In this document: positions 1 through 12,051 of the stretch, piece by piece
Layout of the letters: every line of letters begins with the position of its first letter
How positions within the stretch are numbered: position 1 is the stretch's first letter
NCBI RefSeq assembly: GCF_014066305.1
Contig: NW_023501117.1
Span: 121,711-185,710 of the forward strand
Reading direction: 5' to 3'
Source: Letharia columbiana
Lineage: Eukaryota > Ascomycota > Lecanoromycetes > Lecanorales > Parmeliaceae
Length of the DNA: 64,000 nt
The notes under the pieces: generated by a model
What the model was told of the DNA's origin: nothing
What the model saw: only the letters and a program-made list of their open reading frames with translations
Database searches by the model: none
Position numbers and translations under genes: made by a program

Positions 1-2
1 CC

Positions 3-829
3 GACACACCATGCAACAGCTCGGCGTCGAACACCCCGACCGACGCTTCCTCGTGCTGCCACGACAGCTCAAACTCCTACTGCCAAGACAACAACCTCTG
101 CACCTGGAACGGAGCCATGTACCGGGGCGCATGCACGGACAAGTCATGGAAGAGCCCAAACTGCCCCCAGCAGTGTACCGAAGGTTCCACACCCCCCCCC
201 CTCCTTCCCTCCTCCTTTAACAACAACTGACACTCCCCTCCCCAGCTCAACGCAACACAGCCATGAACATCTTCCCCTGCCCCGCCACCGGCGTCTGGGA
301 ATGCGAACGCACCAGCGCCTGCGCCTCCAACTTCACCCTCCCCAACTTCGGCCTCCTCCTGCGCGACTCCCAGCTCCCGGGCGCCCAACCCGACGGCATC
401 GGGCTCGCCGACCCCTCCGCCTCCTCCTCCTCCTCCGCCGCGACGGCGACCGTGACCGTGACCGCCGGGGGCGCGGCCTCGTCCTCCACCCCGACGGCGA
501 CGGCGACCGCGTCGACGGGCTCCGACGCCTTGGCCGTGGGCCTCGGCGTCGGGATACCGCTCGGGGCGCTCCTGGTGGCGTGCGTCGCGCTGCTGGTCCG
601 GCAGCAGCGGAGGTTGAAAGCGGAGAGGGCGGTGGCGGCGCCGTTGGGGGGCTTCCCGGAGGGGAAGGGCGGGGGCTACAAGGGGCGGGAGCCGGGGACG
701 TACGGCGCGCAGGAGTTGCCGGGGCAGGGGGCGGTGCCGGAGCTGAGCGAGAACAAGAACCGTGTCCATGAGTTGGGGGGGAACTATATGCCCGGGTCGC
801 CGCCGCCGCCGCCGCCGTTGTCGAAATAG
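3..829 (+). CDS. Single-pass membrane protein with Cys-rich ectodomain (5' partial)
   Basis: The gene enters from the left edge, so its start and signal peptide are missing. Exons are <3-183 and 246-829; the 62 bp intron (184-245) has a pyrimidine-rich 3' end and keeps frame. The first 90 or so visible residues form a cysteine-rich ectodomain (about ten Cys, including SSCCHDSSNSYC and CTWNGAMYRGAC). A Ser/Thr/Ala-rich stalk follows, then one hydrophobic segment (bases about 530-598), a basic stop-transfer RQQRR and a Gly/Pro-rich cytoplasmic tail ending in a proline run. This layout is common in fungal cell-surface proteins of Mid2/WSC-like architecture. No specific family is recognised; a sensor or cell-wall role is inference. 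It converges with the arrestin-like gene downstream. Confidence 0.8.
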
Positions 830-1358
830 TCGGTGGGGGCAGGGTGCGCGGCGGGGTTCGGTTGTGGTGGTAGGGTCATGGCTTGGGAGCGGTGAAGTGG
901 GAGCCTGTTCGGTGTGGAATGAGTGTATATACTGTATATAAAGTTTCCGTACAATCCCGTCAATCTTTCTGGCGCCATGATCATCGAGCTCCAGAAGTTT
1001 GGTGTGTGCTTCGATGGATTTCATAATCAAACACGGCGTCACCCCACCGTCAATCCCACACAGGTGTAATACAGACACTGAACGCCTATCGAAGGATGGA
1101 CTCCCGTAACAACATGGGGTATCTAGTACGGTCAAAGTCGCCTATGCCAATAATGCACGAACCGAACCGGGAGACCGGCAAAAGAGCGCTTCGAACGTAA
1201 TGCAAGCAATCAATGCTTCAAAACCCCAACGCCCCTACGACACTGGCTCTTGCAGTCAAGGGAATCTCCGCCACACTGGCAGCGACATGCATCTCTTGGA
1301 GCCGAAACAGCCAGGGATCAGTGCTATGATCCGTACAGCGCCAAAGTATCGAGAGCAT
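830..1358. other. Intergenic, convergent 3' ends
   Basis: The 3' flanks of the membrane-protein gene (+) and the arrestin-like gene (-) meet here. Open frames on the minus strand are extensions of the GC-rich shadow of the upstream gene. I see no gene. Confidence 0.6.
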
Positions 1359-2767
1359 TCAAGGGATCGCCCCGGAAGCCAACTTAGCATCCTGATACGT
1401 CGGCAACTGACCACTCAAATCACCATACGTCGGAGCCGCCATCTCCAGCTCCTGCGTAGCCATCGGGGATGCGTAGTCCGCTGCCAAAAGGTCGAATTTG
1501 TAGGACGCGAACTCGGCCTTGAACGTCTTCTGCGCACAATCGACAGAGAGCTTGACGGCTAGTCCTAGCACATTTCGGAGTCAGCATTCTCATTCGTTCA
1601 TGAAAATCTGAGTAATGACATGTTTGGGGAGTGAGGAAGGGTGCTAGATTGAGTAAAATGTTCCTTCAGCATGTCTCAGGACTCAGAACGCAATCTCGAA
1701 CAGGAAGAGACAGCTCCGAAAAGTGCCTTACTGTATGTGCGTCTGATATTGAACGTGCTGAATGTAGGTTTCTGGTGCCAGGGGACCTTGATCCGCATTA
1801 ATTTCTGCAGGTCCATGGACTCGGTTACCGGTGGTGCCTTGTCCATATCTGCAGAGTAGTCGATCGACGCGATGTGGAACTCGTCACTCCAGTCCCTTTG
1901 CTCATCGCCTTCGCGGAACATTTCGTCGCGGATGCATTGGATGTAGGTGTTGGCTTGCAGCTCTACGATGCATTTCCGTAGCGTCACTATCGGGTGTGAT
2001 TGTGTTGTGGATGCTTCAATGTCGTGCTCCAATCTGAGTATTAGAGGGAGTGAGTGGGCCAGAATTCCAACTTTGGGGAGGAGCATATGCAATTTAAACA
2101 CCGCGACGGGAAGCTTGGACGTGCGGATGGACTGAAGCTTTTCCTTGAAGGTGATAGGTCCATTTTCGTGACCGGGCTGGAGTCGAAGACTGTAGCAGGC
2201 TATTGTTTGACCCTTTTCGATGAAATCCGGTTTGAAGGTTTCGATGTCTCTGGTCGTGATAAAATCGAGCGTCTTTTCGGTTTTTAGGTCTCCCAGGGAA
2301 AAGATCTTCGTTCTATTGCCGATGAGGGACGCTTCGAGTTCGTATTTGACGAAGCACTCGCCTCGCCAATTTGAATAGAAGCTGTGCTTGTCATTGGCGA
2401 AGGAGGGAGGTAAACTTTGTTGAGGATTGATGTCGAAAAGGCCATGGCGCTGCTTGAACGGATCGGCGCCGCGGGCCACACAGCGGGGTGGGAATGTGAA
2501 GCTGAATGGCCAACTGTGCCCATTGGTTTTCATGGTGTTGGGACCCTTGAAGAGAACCTGTCTGTACTCCAGTAGAGGGGCTCTTCCTCTGTAAGTCGAA
2601 CTACTGTTATTGCCATTCCTCCGTACCACCTTGGTTTTGCATCTGCCGACAAGGCTTATCGTGATGATCTCGACATCAATGTCTACATCCCCATGCAGGG
2701 AGACGGTGCCTGAAATTGTTGCGCCAGCCCTGCACTTGGTGTTCGGTATATTGATCCGGATCGACAT
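1359..2767 (-). CDS. Arrestin-like (alpha-arrestin) protein
   Basis: Predicted 413 aa from exons 1732-2767 and 1359-1564. The acceptor giving 1564 as first base has a TGCTGAC branch site; a second acceptor 6 bp further on also keeps frame. The start MSIRINIPNTKCRAGATISG opens a typical arrestin N-terminal beta-sandwich. Family features are the early G-x-V strand, FSFTFPPR, a Cys/Tyr-rich central strand (ECFVKYELEA) and a C-terminal half with the IRRTY strand followed by VKLSVDCAQKTF. Fungal alpha-arrestins of this size act in vesicle trafficking or as adaptors that bring ubiquitin ligase to membrane cargo. No clear PPxY motif was seen, so a Rsp5-adaptor role is not supported directly. Confidence 0.82.
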
Positions 2768-5700
2768 TGTGGGACGCGATAAGGGATATGTGTCCTAGGA
2801 TGAAGCGGGAAAAATTCACCAGACCCTGGACCTAGATTGATAGTGAGAAAGGCAATTATGCTGAAGGGAAAGTTCATAATGATAGAAGAGGTGTGGCAGA
2901 GCATCGTAATGTGAATTTAGGCAGAACCCAACGAAATCTCAAGTTTTAGATATGTAAAGAGGAAGAAAACTACTTGGCGCATACTCCGTGCAGTGCAACA
3001 ATAATAGTACAAAGGCGCTCCGGATCATTCTCGTAGCCTACCACATGAGCCTGGGTAGGCGCGTTGTTGTATGAGATTGCAGTGCTGCACATTATTATTA
3101 CTATTTTTTTTTCCTTTTCCCCACGTTGAGGTCAAAGCGGCTGAATCAGAAATGGTTACGTGCAGCCCGAGCTGCAAGTTTGACAGCTCGATGGCGCTAT
3201 ATCGAAAGACTCGGAATGAAAATTGAGCCAGACGGAAGAAGACGAGGAATGATTCCACGTATCAGATGAAGTGAAATGATTTCTATGTCGCGAAGGAAGT
3301 AACAAAGGGTCAAAGCGCAAGATTTTCTTGAAGGTGACGGGACGGGACTGACCTGAACAGGCGTACCAGAGTGATGGCCCTAAGTTTTTCTTTTGATTGT
3401 TTGGACTTTGAAGCGCCGGTTGATGCAGCTAGCTCAATGATCGATGATGCCGCGCGTTGATAAATGATAATGATACTATCATACGCTCAATGCCCTGCTT
3501 CTCACATGGTGCCGGGGGGGAGGAACTGGGGGAGAATGACTCTCGCACAAAGATTAATTCATGCAGGAGGCAGAAATGGGCAGGCTACTTCTTTGACAGA
3601 GTGCTGCTAAAAGCCTAATACTATGAGGGGTATGTACTGTATGAGCGTACTTTATCTTAGCGAATAGTGGGGCCTGGATTAAAGTGGTACCTTGTCTTAG
3701 TGCCCGCTCAGGCTAATAGCCGAGGTAGCCAGATTCCGTTAACACTTCAGAGATCTGAATACTCTAGCATCATTATATATCCCGGTAACCTGTCCTGTAG
3801 GATCCAAGTCATGCTCGTCTTAAGCCAGTAAGAAATCAATCCGACATTCGGCTCCTGTACGGGTCCTCTTGGCTGCCGTAGCTGATCCTTGGGAATTGCG
3901 AAATAGGAACATGAGGTGGGCATATTTTGCACGTCTCGGTTAGGGATGACCAGCCCTTGAATTTTTGGAAGTCTTGGCATGTAATTTTGCTGAAATTTCA
4001 GAAATGATTGAAGTGATGAAATACATTAACGCGATTAGATAACTCGCTAATGTTCTGATAGGATAGAAAAGTGGTAATATGGCCGGACTTGGTTACTAAG
4101 CATAGTCAACTAATAAATCATCTTGAATCTGCCCAGTAAGTGGGTCTTGGCGTACTTGACTATGAAATTCATGAAATCGAGCTAAATCGACTAATTACTG
4201 CAATTTCAGTATCGATACATGTTTTTATGAAATTTGGCATCCCCAGTCTCGGTGCAAGGCTTGTGGGTGCGTGCATAACGTGGGGGAATGGCAGGATCAA
4301 AAGAGGCCAATCGAGTAGCTGGAGCAGAGCATCCCTCAGGTATCTCCTGATGCCTATGCCTGTGCCTGCCTTAGTCCCTAGTTTCCCTTGCTAATTAGCC
4401 TAGCCATTCAAAACGTGCCTGTACTGTAGGCTGTACTGTAGGCGGTAGGCTGTAGGCTGTAGGCGGTAGGCTGTCGCTCAGGGTTTGCTGCCAAATTATC
4501 GGAACGAATTGATTAATTAACTGGATCACCCTCGCTTGCAAGGCGCCAAAAACTGACTGTTGTAAAGTACGAGCCGGTCGTCTAGCTCGGGGTGGCGAAG
4601 ATCGTCATCTTTGTTGGCCTTGACCTAATCCTTTGGCTGACTTCTCCCCCGCCTTTTTGACAGAAGACACCCACACCTTTCTCGATTGCGAATCAAACCT
4701 GAGACACGGTTGGATTCATTACTGCATGAACCCTGAATGTTGTTCAAAAGGTAAAACTGATAACTGAAGTACCTTACAAGTCCAAAGGTCCTTCAACTTC
4801 ACGGGTTGCAAATAATACAGGAATTGGTGTTCTCGGATCGACAGTAATCATCAAATGGGCGGCTGAGGATTCTGCTGCTGATGACGATGATGATGATGAT
4901 AGTGATGCTACTCCTTGGAAAATCCCATCTGCCAGCTAGCATCAAGCAATGATAACGCTTGACGGCAAGATAGAGGGGTATGTGGTTCTTGTTGGTGACT
5001 GTATGCCACCGTACTCGACTGAAGTCCACTTTCACGCATAATTTCAGGCAAGATGATGCACTGCGAAGCTACTAATGTCGCAATGCATTCATGCGACGCT
5101 GCGACGTTTTTACAGCGCAAAGCACATCAATCCTGGGGTTCATGAATTGCATCATAGTCAGTAAATGCAGATTGCATGGGCTAGAGGTAGTCAGCTCTCG
5201 TGGAGTAGATGAATTAATTGTCTTACTCGTAACAAATGCTATCACTTGGAGGCCCAACCAGGCTCGAGCATAGAAGCCCAGTCGTCCACGGTAATTGGTC
5301 TTGTTATCATTACCGGGTCTCGACTCCTAACCGATCATGCATCTCTCGAAACGCCTCATTGTAAGAGAGTCCTGCCGAGTAGTGCAGGCCACGAAAACAT
5401 TCCGAAATCATCACTCTACCTTGCCGCTTCCTGCTGCTGCTTACATGTGGTTGAACGAAGGAATATCTACTGGGATGGGATTGTGAGCACGTCCTGAAGG
5501 CATACGAGTGGTCGGCTGACTTGCATTTCCTAATAATCCACTACCTACTTGCTCAGACAATTCACCCGTGCATTCTTTCCATTAAATCTCAGGACCCCAC
5601 CGAATCCTTTGAGGGGGCGGACGCAGGACATATGCACCTTTCTCCTAGCTTTGTCCGATGGTTGCAGCAATCGAGCATTAGCCCTTAGCCGCTTGGGGAC

Positions 5701-6365
5701 TTTTTTTCATTTTTCGAGGAATTGGAGCTCAGCGGTTTGAATGGACCCCTGTTGGACTTGGCGTCGGCTGGGCAGTCGTCCCAACCTACGCCCAAAACTG
5801 CCAAGTTCATCCGCTGATTTTCGGGGGCTTTAGCTCCAGGGCTGCAAGCCAAAAAAGAACATCAGCAAATTCCCTTAGCGTCGCACACCATCTTGCCCTC
5901 ATGATCATTCGCCAGAAGTTTTGGGGGGGGGTCTCATGCATCTTGCATTGACCACTCTCTCAAGCGGCCTGCTGCATGAGTGAGCCATTATTATAGAAGC
6001 CTGTTGTTGCCTCTTTTCATTCCTTTCTTTTTACTTTTTTCCTCCAATGCCCTTGACAACCATCGAGACATGGGCCTGACTCTCCACTCCCATTCTTCCT
6101 GCGTTGTTTCCATCCTCCACATACCGTCCATGTCATAGTCACCCAACATCCACCGGACCTTGCGTGATCTGACTCATTGGCCTTGCCTCTTCTTACGGAA
6201 TCCTTCTTACCGTAATCATCTACTTCTGTTCTTTAATACTCGACGTCGTCAGTCCTTTGACAGACCGGCTCTTCCAGTCTTTCAGCTTCAGTCAATCCCT
6301 CTCGCACCCTCTCACAGTCATCGCCCACGACTGTCATCAAGCAATCTTCTTCCAAACCTTCCACC
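2768..6365. other. Long gene-poor region upstream of two genes
   Basis: About 3.6 kb with only short unconvincing frames (at most 84 aa). It contains a minisatellite at about 4421-4478, a GAT/ATG-rich simple repeat near 4880-4905, and a pyrimidine-rich stretch at about 6000-6360 that probably forms the promoter and 5' UTR of the Ecl1-type gene. The arrestin-like gene reads away to the left. Nothing else is supported. Confidence 0.55.
4421..4478. repeat. Minisatellite of GTAGGC(T/G) units
   Basis: A degenerate tandem array of 7-bp GTAGGCT and GTAGGCG units, with two GTACTGTAGGCT-like units at its left end. It lies in the gene-poor region and is not part of any open frame. Confidence 0.8.
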
Positions 6366-6851
6366 ATGGAGCTCAACTGGGCCCCCGATCACTGTCTCGC
6401 TTGTGACAAGCAGACCGAGTGTGAGACCTACTGCTCTCAGTCCTGCCGCCTCGCAGATCTCGAGAAATCTGCAAATTGGTCAGGTTCCACCTCGCCAACC
6501 ACACCAAGCTGGACCTCGTCCGACTCCAACAGAGGATCAGGCTTCTACCTATCACCCGCCTTCAACTTTGCTGCCTACAAAACCACTCAGACAACGCCTA
6601 ACTGGCCCACTTCTCCACAAACATCGTACTTTTCCACCACCACCACCACCACCTCCTCTACAACCCAGAATGCTCCCTCACGGACATTGTCGCCCTCTTC
6701 ATCCCGCTCCTCGCTCACCTCTACCACCACCACTTCGAGCACCTCATCACATCAAACCCCACTTTCAGAACAAGCCCGCAGCGAGCTTCGCGGCTACACG
6801 AATTCTTTCGATAGTACACGCAATTGGAGGAGGCGGATGACTTGGTCATGA
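6366..6851 (+). CDS. Ecl1-family zinc-binding life-span regulator
   Basis: Single-exon ORF, 161 aa. The N-terminus carries cysteines at residues 10, 13, 19, 23 and 27 (HCLACDKQTECETYCSQSCR followed by LADLE), the short Cys cluster of the fungal ECL1/2/3 zinc-binding family. The rest is Ser/Thr-rich and disordered, with a conserved-looking basic end. In fission yeast Ecl1 proteins extend chronological life span and respond to starvation; the same role here is by family only. The start is the first ATG after a long pyrimidine-rich leader. A longer overlapping frame (6160-6840) is a shadow. Confidence 0.78.
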   Translation: MELNWAPDHCLACDKQTECETYCSQSCRLADLEKSANWSGSTSPTTPSWTSSDSNRGSGFYLSPAFNFAAYKTTQTTPNWPTSPQTSYFSTTTTTTSSTTQNAPSRTLSPSSSRSSLTSTTTTSSTSSHQTPLSEQARSELRGYTNSFDSTRNWRRRMTWS

Positions 6852-9280
6852 TTTTTCATCTACATACCGTTCTCGCATGTCTACGGACAATCCAGCCCAC
6901 AGCGGCACCGGGCGCTCTACACGTCTTTCCATAACGCAAATTGCGGCGCAGCATAGCAAGCAGTCGGCCTTTTGTATACCAAAAGCAATAAGCAAGCACT
7001 TATCATTGTACGCATTAGACAAGGAGGATAGGAGTCAGTCATATCTCTTCTCCGGTGGAGTTATAAATGACGGAGGGATTGCAACTTGCAAATCAATGAG
7101 CACAATTTAAGGGTTGGCGAGGGGATTTTTAGGGATGCATATGCAGAGGGTGGTCTAGCACTTCTTCAATTCAAATACCCCAAACGTCATAGATGTACAT
7201 TTCACACCACGATCAACCACTCATACAGAAATACATCTCAGTAACTAACCAATTGCTCTACGCGACGTGTCTCCGCAACGTCCAAAACTCTCATTTCCAT
7301 GGTATTCAACAGCCCAGCGGAGATCGTTCCACCCTCTGCATTTCCACCACAATCGCACCAACCAACGCGGGAAACCCCAGAAGAAAAAAACCAAAATCCA
7401 GACCCCCACCAATGCACGTTTGCCAACCGTCGCGACGCAGCATTTGCAGATCCACCAAACTCAAACCGAAAACCACTCCGCGAAAACCCTTTTTTCTTCC
7501 CTCTAGGAAAGCATGATGGGCAATAAAGCCGCCGGGAAAAGACGGCAGCACCCACAGCCTGCCACACGCCCGTCCATCGATCGCTGGTTCAAGTACCCTC
7601 GCAAATCTCTACTCCTCGATTCGTTCCGCGGTACCAAACCCCCCGGTTCCGTATAGGTACTCCACATTATTATGTGTGTTTGCATTTTTTTAAAAAAAAT
7701 CCTTTTGGTACTTGACTAGCCCTATGTTACTCTCGAGTAGCACACACACACACACACACACGCACTACCTACCTCAATTCCAACAAAAAACAACAAATCT
7801 ACCCTATCGCCCCACGCCATCTGTGTAATTAAATGAATCTGCACCTTCCCCCCCCCCTTCTTTCGGCTCTAGAGTACCTAGGAGAAAGAAAGAGCAGGAA
7901 GTACCTTGAGATCGACCGGCGTTTGTTGCTACTAATGCACAGCATGACGGAGCATCCGCTTCGATAGGTTGGAGATCCCCACATTTTTTGCCATCTTTTT
8001 GGGCGGTGTTGGCCGCCAAGAGATCTGGGCCAGGGGGAGGTGCGGATGCAGTGGGTATCTTACTTACCGGTATCGCGGAGATTTCGTTGGTGGCTTCGGC
8101 GTTGGGGGGGGGGCGGCGTCATTTTCTTGTTTTCTCCCTCTTTTTGTTTTTCAATCTGCTGCTAGCTTTTTCGAGCCTGGCTTGGATGGATCTCGTTCTC
8201 GTTTCCTCGTTTCCTACTCTTCAGCTTGCGTGTCAGGGCGCCGAGGTGCTTTCTACGTCTCTCTGTCGTTGTTTGGCCCTTTCAATGAGCCATGATTACG
8301 ATTGTTACGATCCACAAGTACCACTATTATAATCATCGTTCGCAGCACCTACTCCTACTCCTCCCCCCTCCAGAACCGATCCTCGACTCTCGAAGATCAC
8401 GACCCCGAGGTACGGAGTTACCTACATCACTAGCCAACCTCATGCAAAGCGCACGAGACTCTCTATTCCCCCCGAAATAGGTCCGTCAGCGACCAAAAAA
8501 AACCAAAACAGGGATCCCCAACCAAACCCTCCCACGCATCCAAACGGCCTCTAACACCGTCTATCCGAGCCTTCCGGTCCTCGTCCCCTGCGCAAGCAAG
8601 GAAAATTTGGCTTGGTTTTTTAATTCCCCTCCTCCTAACGCAAATAACTTACCCACGTAAGGACCGAGCGCTCGCTCGCTCAGGGGCGGGGGGGGGGAAG
8701 TTCGAAAAAAATTAGAAAAATTAGAAAAATGCACTAAGCTAGCTCGCGGGGAAAATCAAATGGAAAACGGGGTTACACAGATCCCCATCGGACCAATCGT
8801 TTGTGGGTTGTGGCGCTGAACCCGTTTCCGTCAGGGGTGTGTGGGAGGGGATCTACGGTCAGATCGGATGGTTGGGCTGACCGCAGATGATCAAGATCGG
8901 AGCTTTTGAAGAGTGAGCTTAGGCAAGTCAGGTAAGGGTATGCTGACGCAGCGGACATCGGAAGAAAGAATGCACCAGCGGTGAATCGGAGGATGGATGG
9001 CACGTGGCGGTGAAGGCGAGGAAGGGAAGGGAATCTTTCCTGCAAGGGCATCATCCATGATCTTTACATTCCAAGACATTTTCGCCGGACCAGGCTCCGC
9101 GTGTTCACAAAGGACTCGTGTGACGTGAGATGCGAGGCAAAACACGTCATGGGTAATGGGAGACTCCGTTACATTTAGTGTCTGTCCGTCTACCAGAGCT
9201 CGCATATCCAAGCGCTAAAAGGACACCGAAAGGCTTTTGGCCTCAACTTCATTCCTGGCCGCAGAGCAAAGCCTCAATGT
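6852..9280. other. Gene-poor region with simple repeats
   Basis: About 2.4 kb between the Ecl1-type gene and the 3' end of the shugoshin gene. Overlapping 60-114 aa frames occur on both strands near 7.2-7.6 and 7.9-8.5 kb. They are compositionally biased and carry no recognisable domain, so I do not call them. Homopolymer and CA runs are frequent. Confidence 0.5.
7741..7762. repeat. CA dinucleotide microsatellite
   Basis: Eleven CA units in a row, followed by CGCACTACC. It lies in the gene-poor region. Confidence 0.9.
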
Positions 9281-11739
9281 TCAAATCATCATGCTCCGTC
9301 GCCGACTCGCAGCCCGGTCTCCTCTGCCTACCGCAGCCTCTGCACTTTCAGCGCCAAGCTCAAGCACACTTCTCGTCCCTGACATCTGTCCCTCTTCTGT
9401 CTCTGTTCTCTCTGCGGGTTGTGCCACAACGAGTGTCTCTCTTCGTCGATCTCCTCGTCTGGATATCATGATAGAGCCTTTTCCTGGCTCAGAGGATGCC
9501 GGCACGCTGGAATGTCTTCTGGATGATCTCGTCGTCTTGGCTAGCTCTTCTTGGCCTGCATCACTGGCATTCATGCCGCTCGGCTCGACAGGTGAGCTGC
9601 CTGTGAAATCGTAGATACTCATCCTTTCTGTTGGCTCTCTTGTTTGCTCTCCCTTTCCGATATCCCCACTGGGCTCTTCTTCCTCTTCTCCTCGCCTTTT
9701 CAGTCTTTGAGTTCCAGCTGTAAGTGCTGCAATTGCGGACGCAGCGCCGGATGTTAGCTTCATGGGGTCAATCACGCCCTCTTGAAGTGCGGGCACAATT
9801 GTACGCCTTCGTCGTTCAGTGATGACGCTGGCCGGCAAGTCTGCCGCTCCAATTTTATTACCAAGCGGACTGGTGGGCTCTGGTCTCCTTCTCTGGTCCG
9901 TTTCGGGAGCATTCGTATTCCATGTAGGTAATGCATCTGCATCTGCATCTTCTTCTTGCTTGATGAGAACCGGGTTTGACGCATCATTTTCCGCTTTTGC
10001 CATCCGTGCTCGCTCCTCCGCCCCAACAGCATCCACGAGCTCTTTCGTTGGTCGGCGCATCTTGTCGCGGAGGTTCGGCTGAGCGTAATTAACACTACCT
10101 CTTGGACGCCGTGAAGCTCGACCAAACGATCCTGTACCTGTGTCTGGTCCAAGGTCGGGCGGTGGAGGCGTGTCTCGCGAATCGGGTCGTGCGGTTGAAG
10201 GTCCCGGGGAGCCAGGCGAGAAGAGGTCGGACGGTGGTGCTGGCGTCTCCGGAGGGGCTTCGAGAGGCTTCCTGACTTCAGCGCCTTTGATGGCCGTCTC
10301 TATGTCTTTGGTGATGCCTGGGTTTCTGGGTCGGCCTTTGTCCTTTGGTCGACTTCGTTCTCGAGCAATTTTCGCCAAATCATCCTTGGCTTCTGCGACC
10401 TTGTCCTTGCTGGTGCGGCTTGCTTTGAATGGCGAGTTCGTTGGGTCAGTGTTCACACTCTCTGCATCATCGTTAGAAATTCCTCAATTTGGAATCATTT
10501 GCAAGACTTACTTGGCCCGAGAGCTTTCCGACCAGTTGCCGTGACCGTTGCAGATGCTCCAGATGCCTTGTCTTTGTAGTCTTTGCCGGTAATGCTCGGT
10601 ATCGCAGCTTGAGAGGCTTTATCACTAGCTGCCTTGGTGGCTCTGCTGATGATTGGCTTTGTATTATCATTGTCATGGATCCGGAATTCTGAACCTCTGC
10701 GGTTGGATTGGAAGTCTTGTTTCCCGGACTCGTCTACTACGGCGGGTTCGCCGTCGTCGTCACGAATGCTAAGCTTTCGCTTTGCGCCGGATTTCAGAGG
10801 CTGACTCATTGGCATGGCTGTACCTATGGATGCTGTGCTCTTAGTGAAATTCACGTTGGTGTTCTTCACGTCCACATCTCTTCGATGCGAGCTTTCCCGT
10901 CTCTTTCTTCGAGTCTCAAGATTGGCTGAAAGCTTTGGCTGCGTTTCCATGGTACTTTCAGCTGATCCTTCGGCGGATGATCGGTCTTGTGTGGGATCAA
11001 ACTTGATCGGATCTCCTTCCTCGAAATGCGCAACAGGTGGCGGCCCAAGGTCTGGTGAATCGGTAGCGTTCGCAGGGTCCGCAAAGATATCAAGCAACTC
11101 TTCAGCACTGCATAGTGTCAGCATTGAGGTACCAGATGCGCAGGAATACATACTCCATTGTTCGTCTTGGGAAGTACTTATCCTCGACGATTGGCGGTAG
11201 TCGACCATCTGCACCTCCAGTGACCTCTGAAAGCGTGAGGACATTCTTCCAGTTCCTTTGATCCGGAGATCTTTTTGGTGAGCTCCGGTTAAGTGATCTC
11301 CTCCTTTGGGCACGTGAACTGTCGACATTCTTCTCGACGTTTCCCAGCTCTTGAACCAATCCTCCTAACTCTGCCAACTTTTTCTCCAATTTGCCCTTCA
11401 CAATGTCAACACCCTCTAGCACCGCTCGTCCTGCAAATTTCTCGGCTTCATAATGTAGCTTGATAATCTGCTCTCGTAGGGATACATTTTCAGACAGTAG
11501 TCGAGTGACTTCGCTTTCGAGGTTTCGTATGCGGAGGGATTGAGTCGAATTTGCTCTTCATAGGTCAGACCTCGTAATGGCAAGGATAGCAGATAGCGAA
11601 CCTTGCAATCTCTCGATTTTGGCGAACGAACCGACGTTTCACTGTCTATAGTCAGCGTATGAAGAGGTTATCTGTGGTGTAACCTACATGCATCTATTGA
11701 CTCGACCGAAGGTTGTGGAGGCTCGTTCAGTCGAGCCAT
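9281..11739 (-). CDS. SGO1: Shugoshin (centromeric cohesion protector)
   Basis: Five exons: 11688-11739, 11602-11641, 11154-11555, 10512-11107 and 9281-10461, giving 756 aa; all four introns are 46-50 bp. Residues about 18-80 form the shugoshin N-terminal coiled coil (KRRFVRQNREIARANSTQS, then SLREQIIKLHYEAEKF), the segment that binds PP2A in this family. Residues about 480-508 are the C-terminal basic motif (RRPRGSVNYAQPNLRDKMRR and RPTKELVDAV) that reads histone H2A phosphorylated by Bub1. The middle and tail are disordered. Shugoshin protects centromeric cohesin and recruits the chromosomal passenger complex. The gene is divergent from DAD2. Confidence 0.95.
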
Positions 11740-12051
11740 GGATTGGGTATCCTCCAGGGTTTCTGTGCTCTAGTAGTCGTCGTAGTTTGACACACTTCCT
11801 CAGAATGTCGAGTCATCAGTCATTATCGAACATTTTGATGTTTGGAGAAAATGTAAACAATGTCGGAGACTAAGATTTGTTCCCGCCGCTAGCGGCTTCA
11901 TTCAGCCCTGTCGCGTGGATCCAATTCCTCTCCTTTATTCGAAGCAGCACAACAGGAAAGCCATTGTTGCTTACCTTATAAGATATCGAACAAGATAAAC
12001 CTAGCAGGATCACACTAAATTGCTTGTTATTCGAACTTGAGCCACCGAGCC
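11740..12051. promoter_or_regulatory. Divergent promoter of shugoshin and DAD2
   Basis: 312 bp separate the two start codons, so both genes probably share this promoter. It contains a 12-bp perfect palindrome GCCGCTAGCGGC at 11885-11896. Binding factors are unknown; co-regulation is inference. Confidence 0.6.

Noticed and set aside
77..1135. 352 aa minus-strand ORF
   Set aside because: It is antisense to the spliced membrane-protein gene and rich in Arg/Gly/Pro; GC-rich coding DNA gives such shadows.
6160..6840. 226 aa plus-strand ORF
   Set aside because: It overlaps the Ecl1-type gene in another frame and is Pro/His-rich without a domain; it reads through the 5' leader.
7193..7567. Overlapping 75-109 aa ORFs on both strands
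   Set aside because: Several frames are open at once, composition is biased, and no domain or splice pattern supports any of them.
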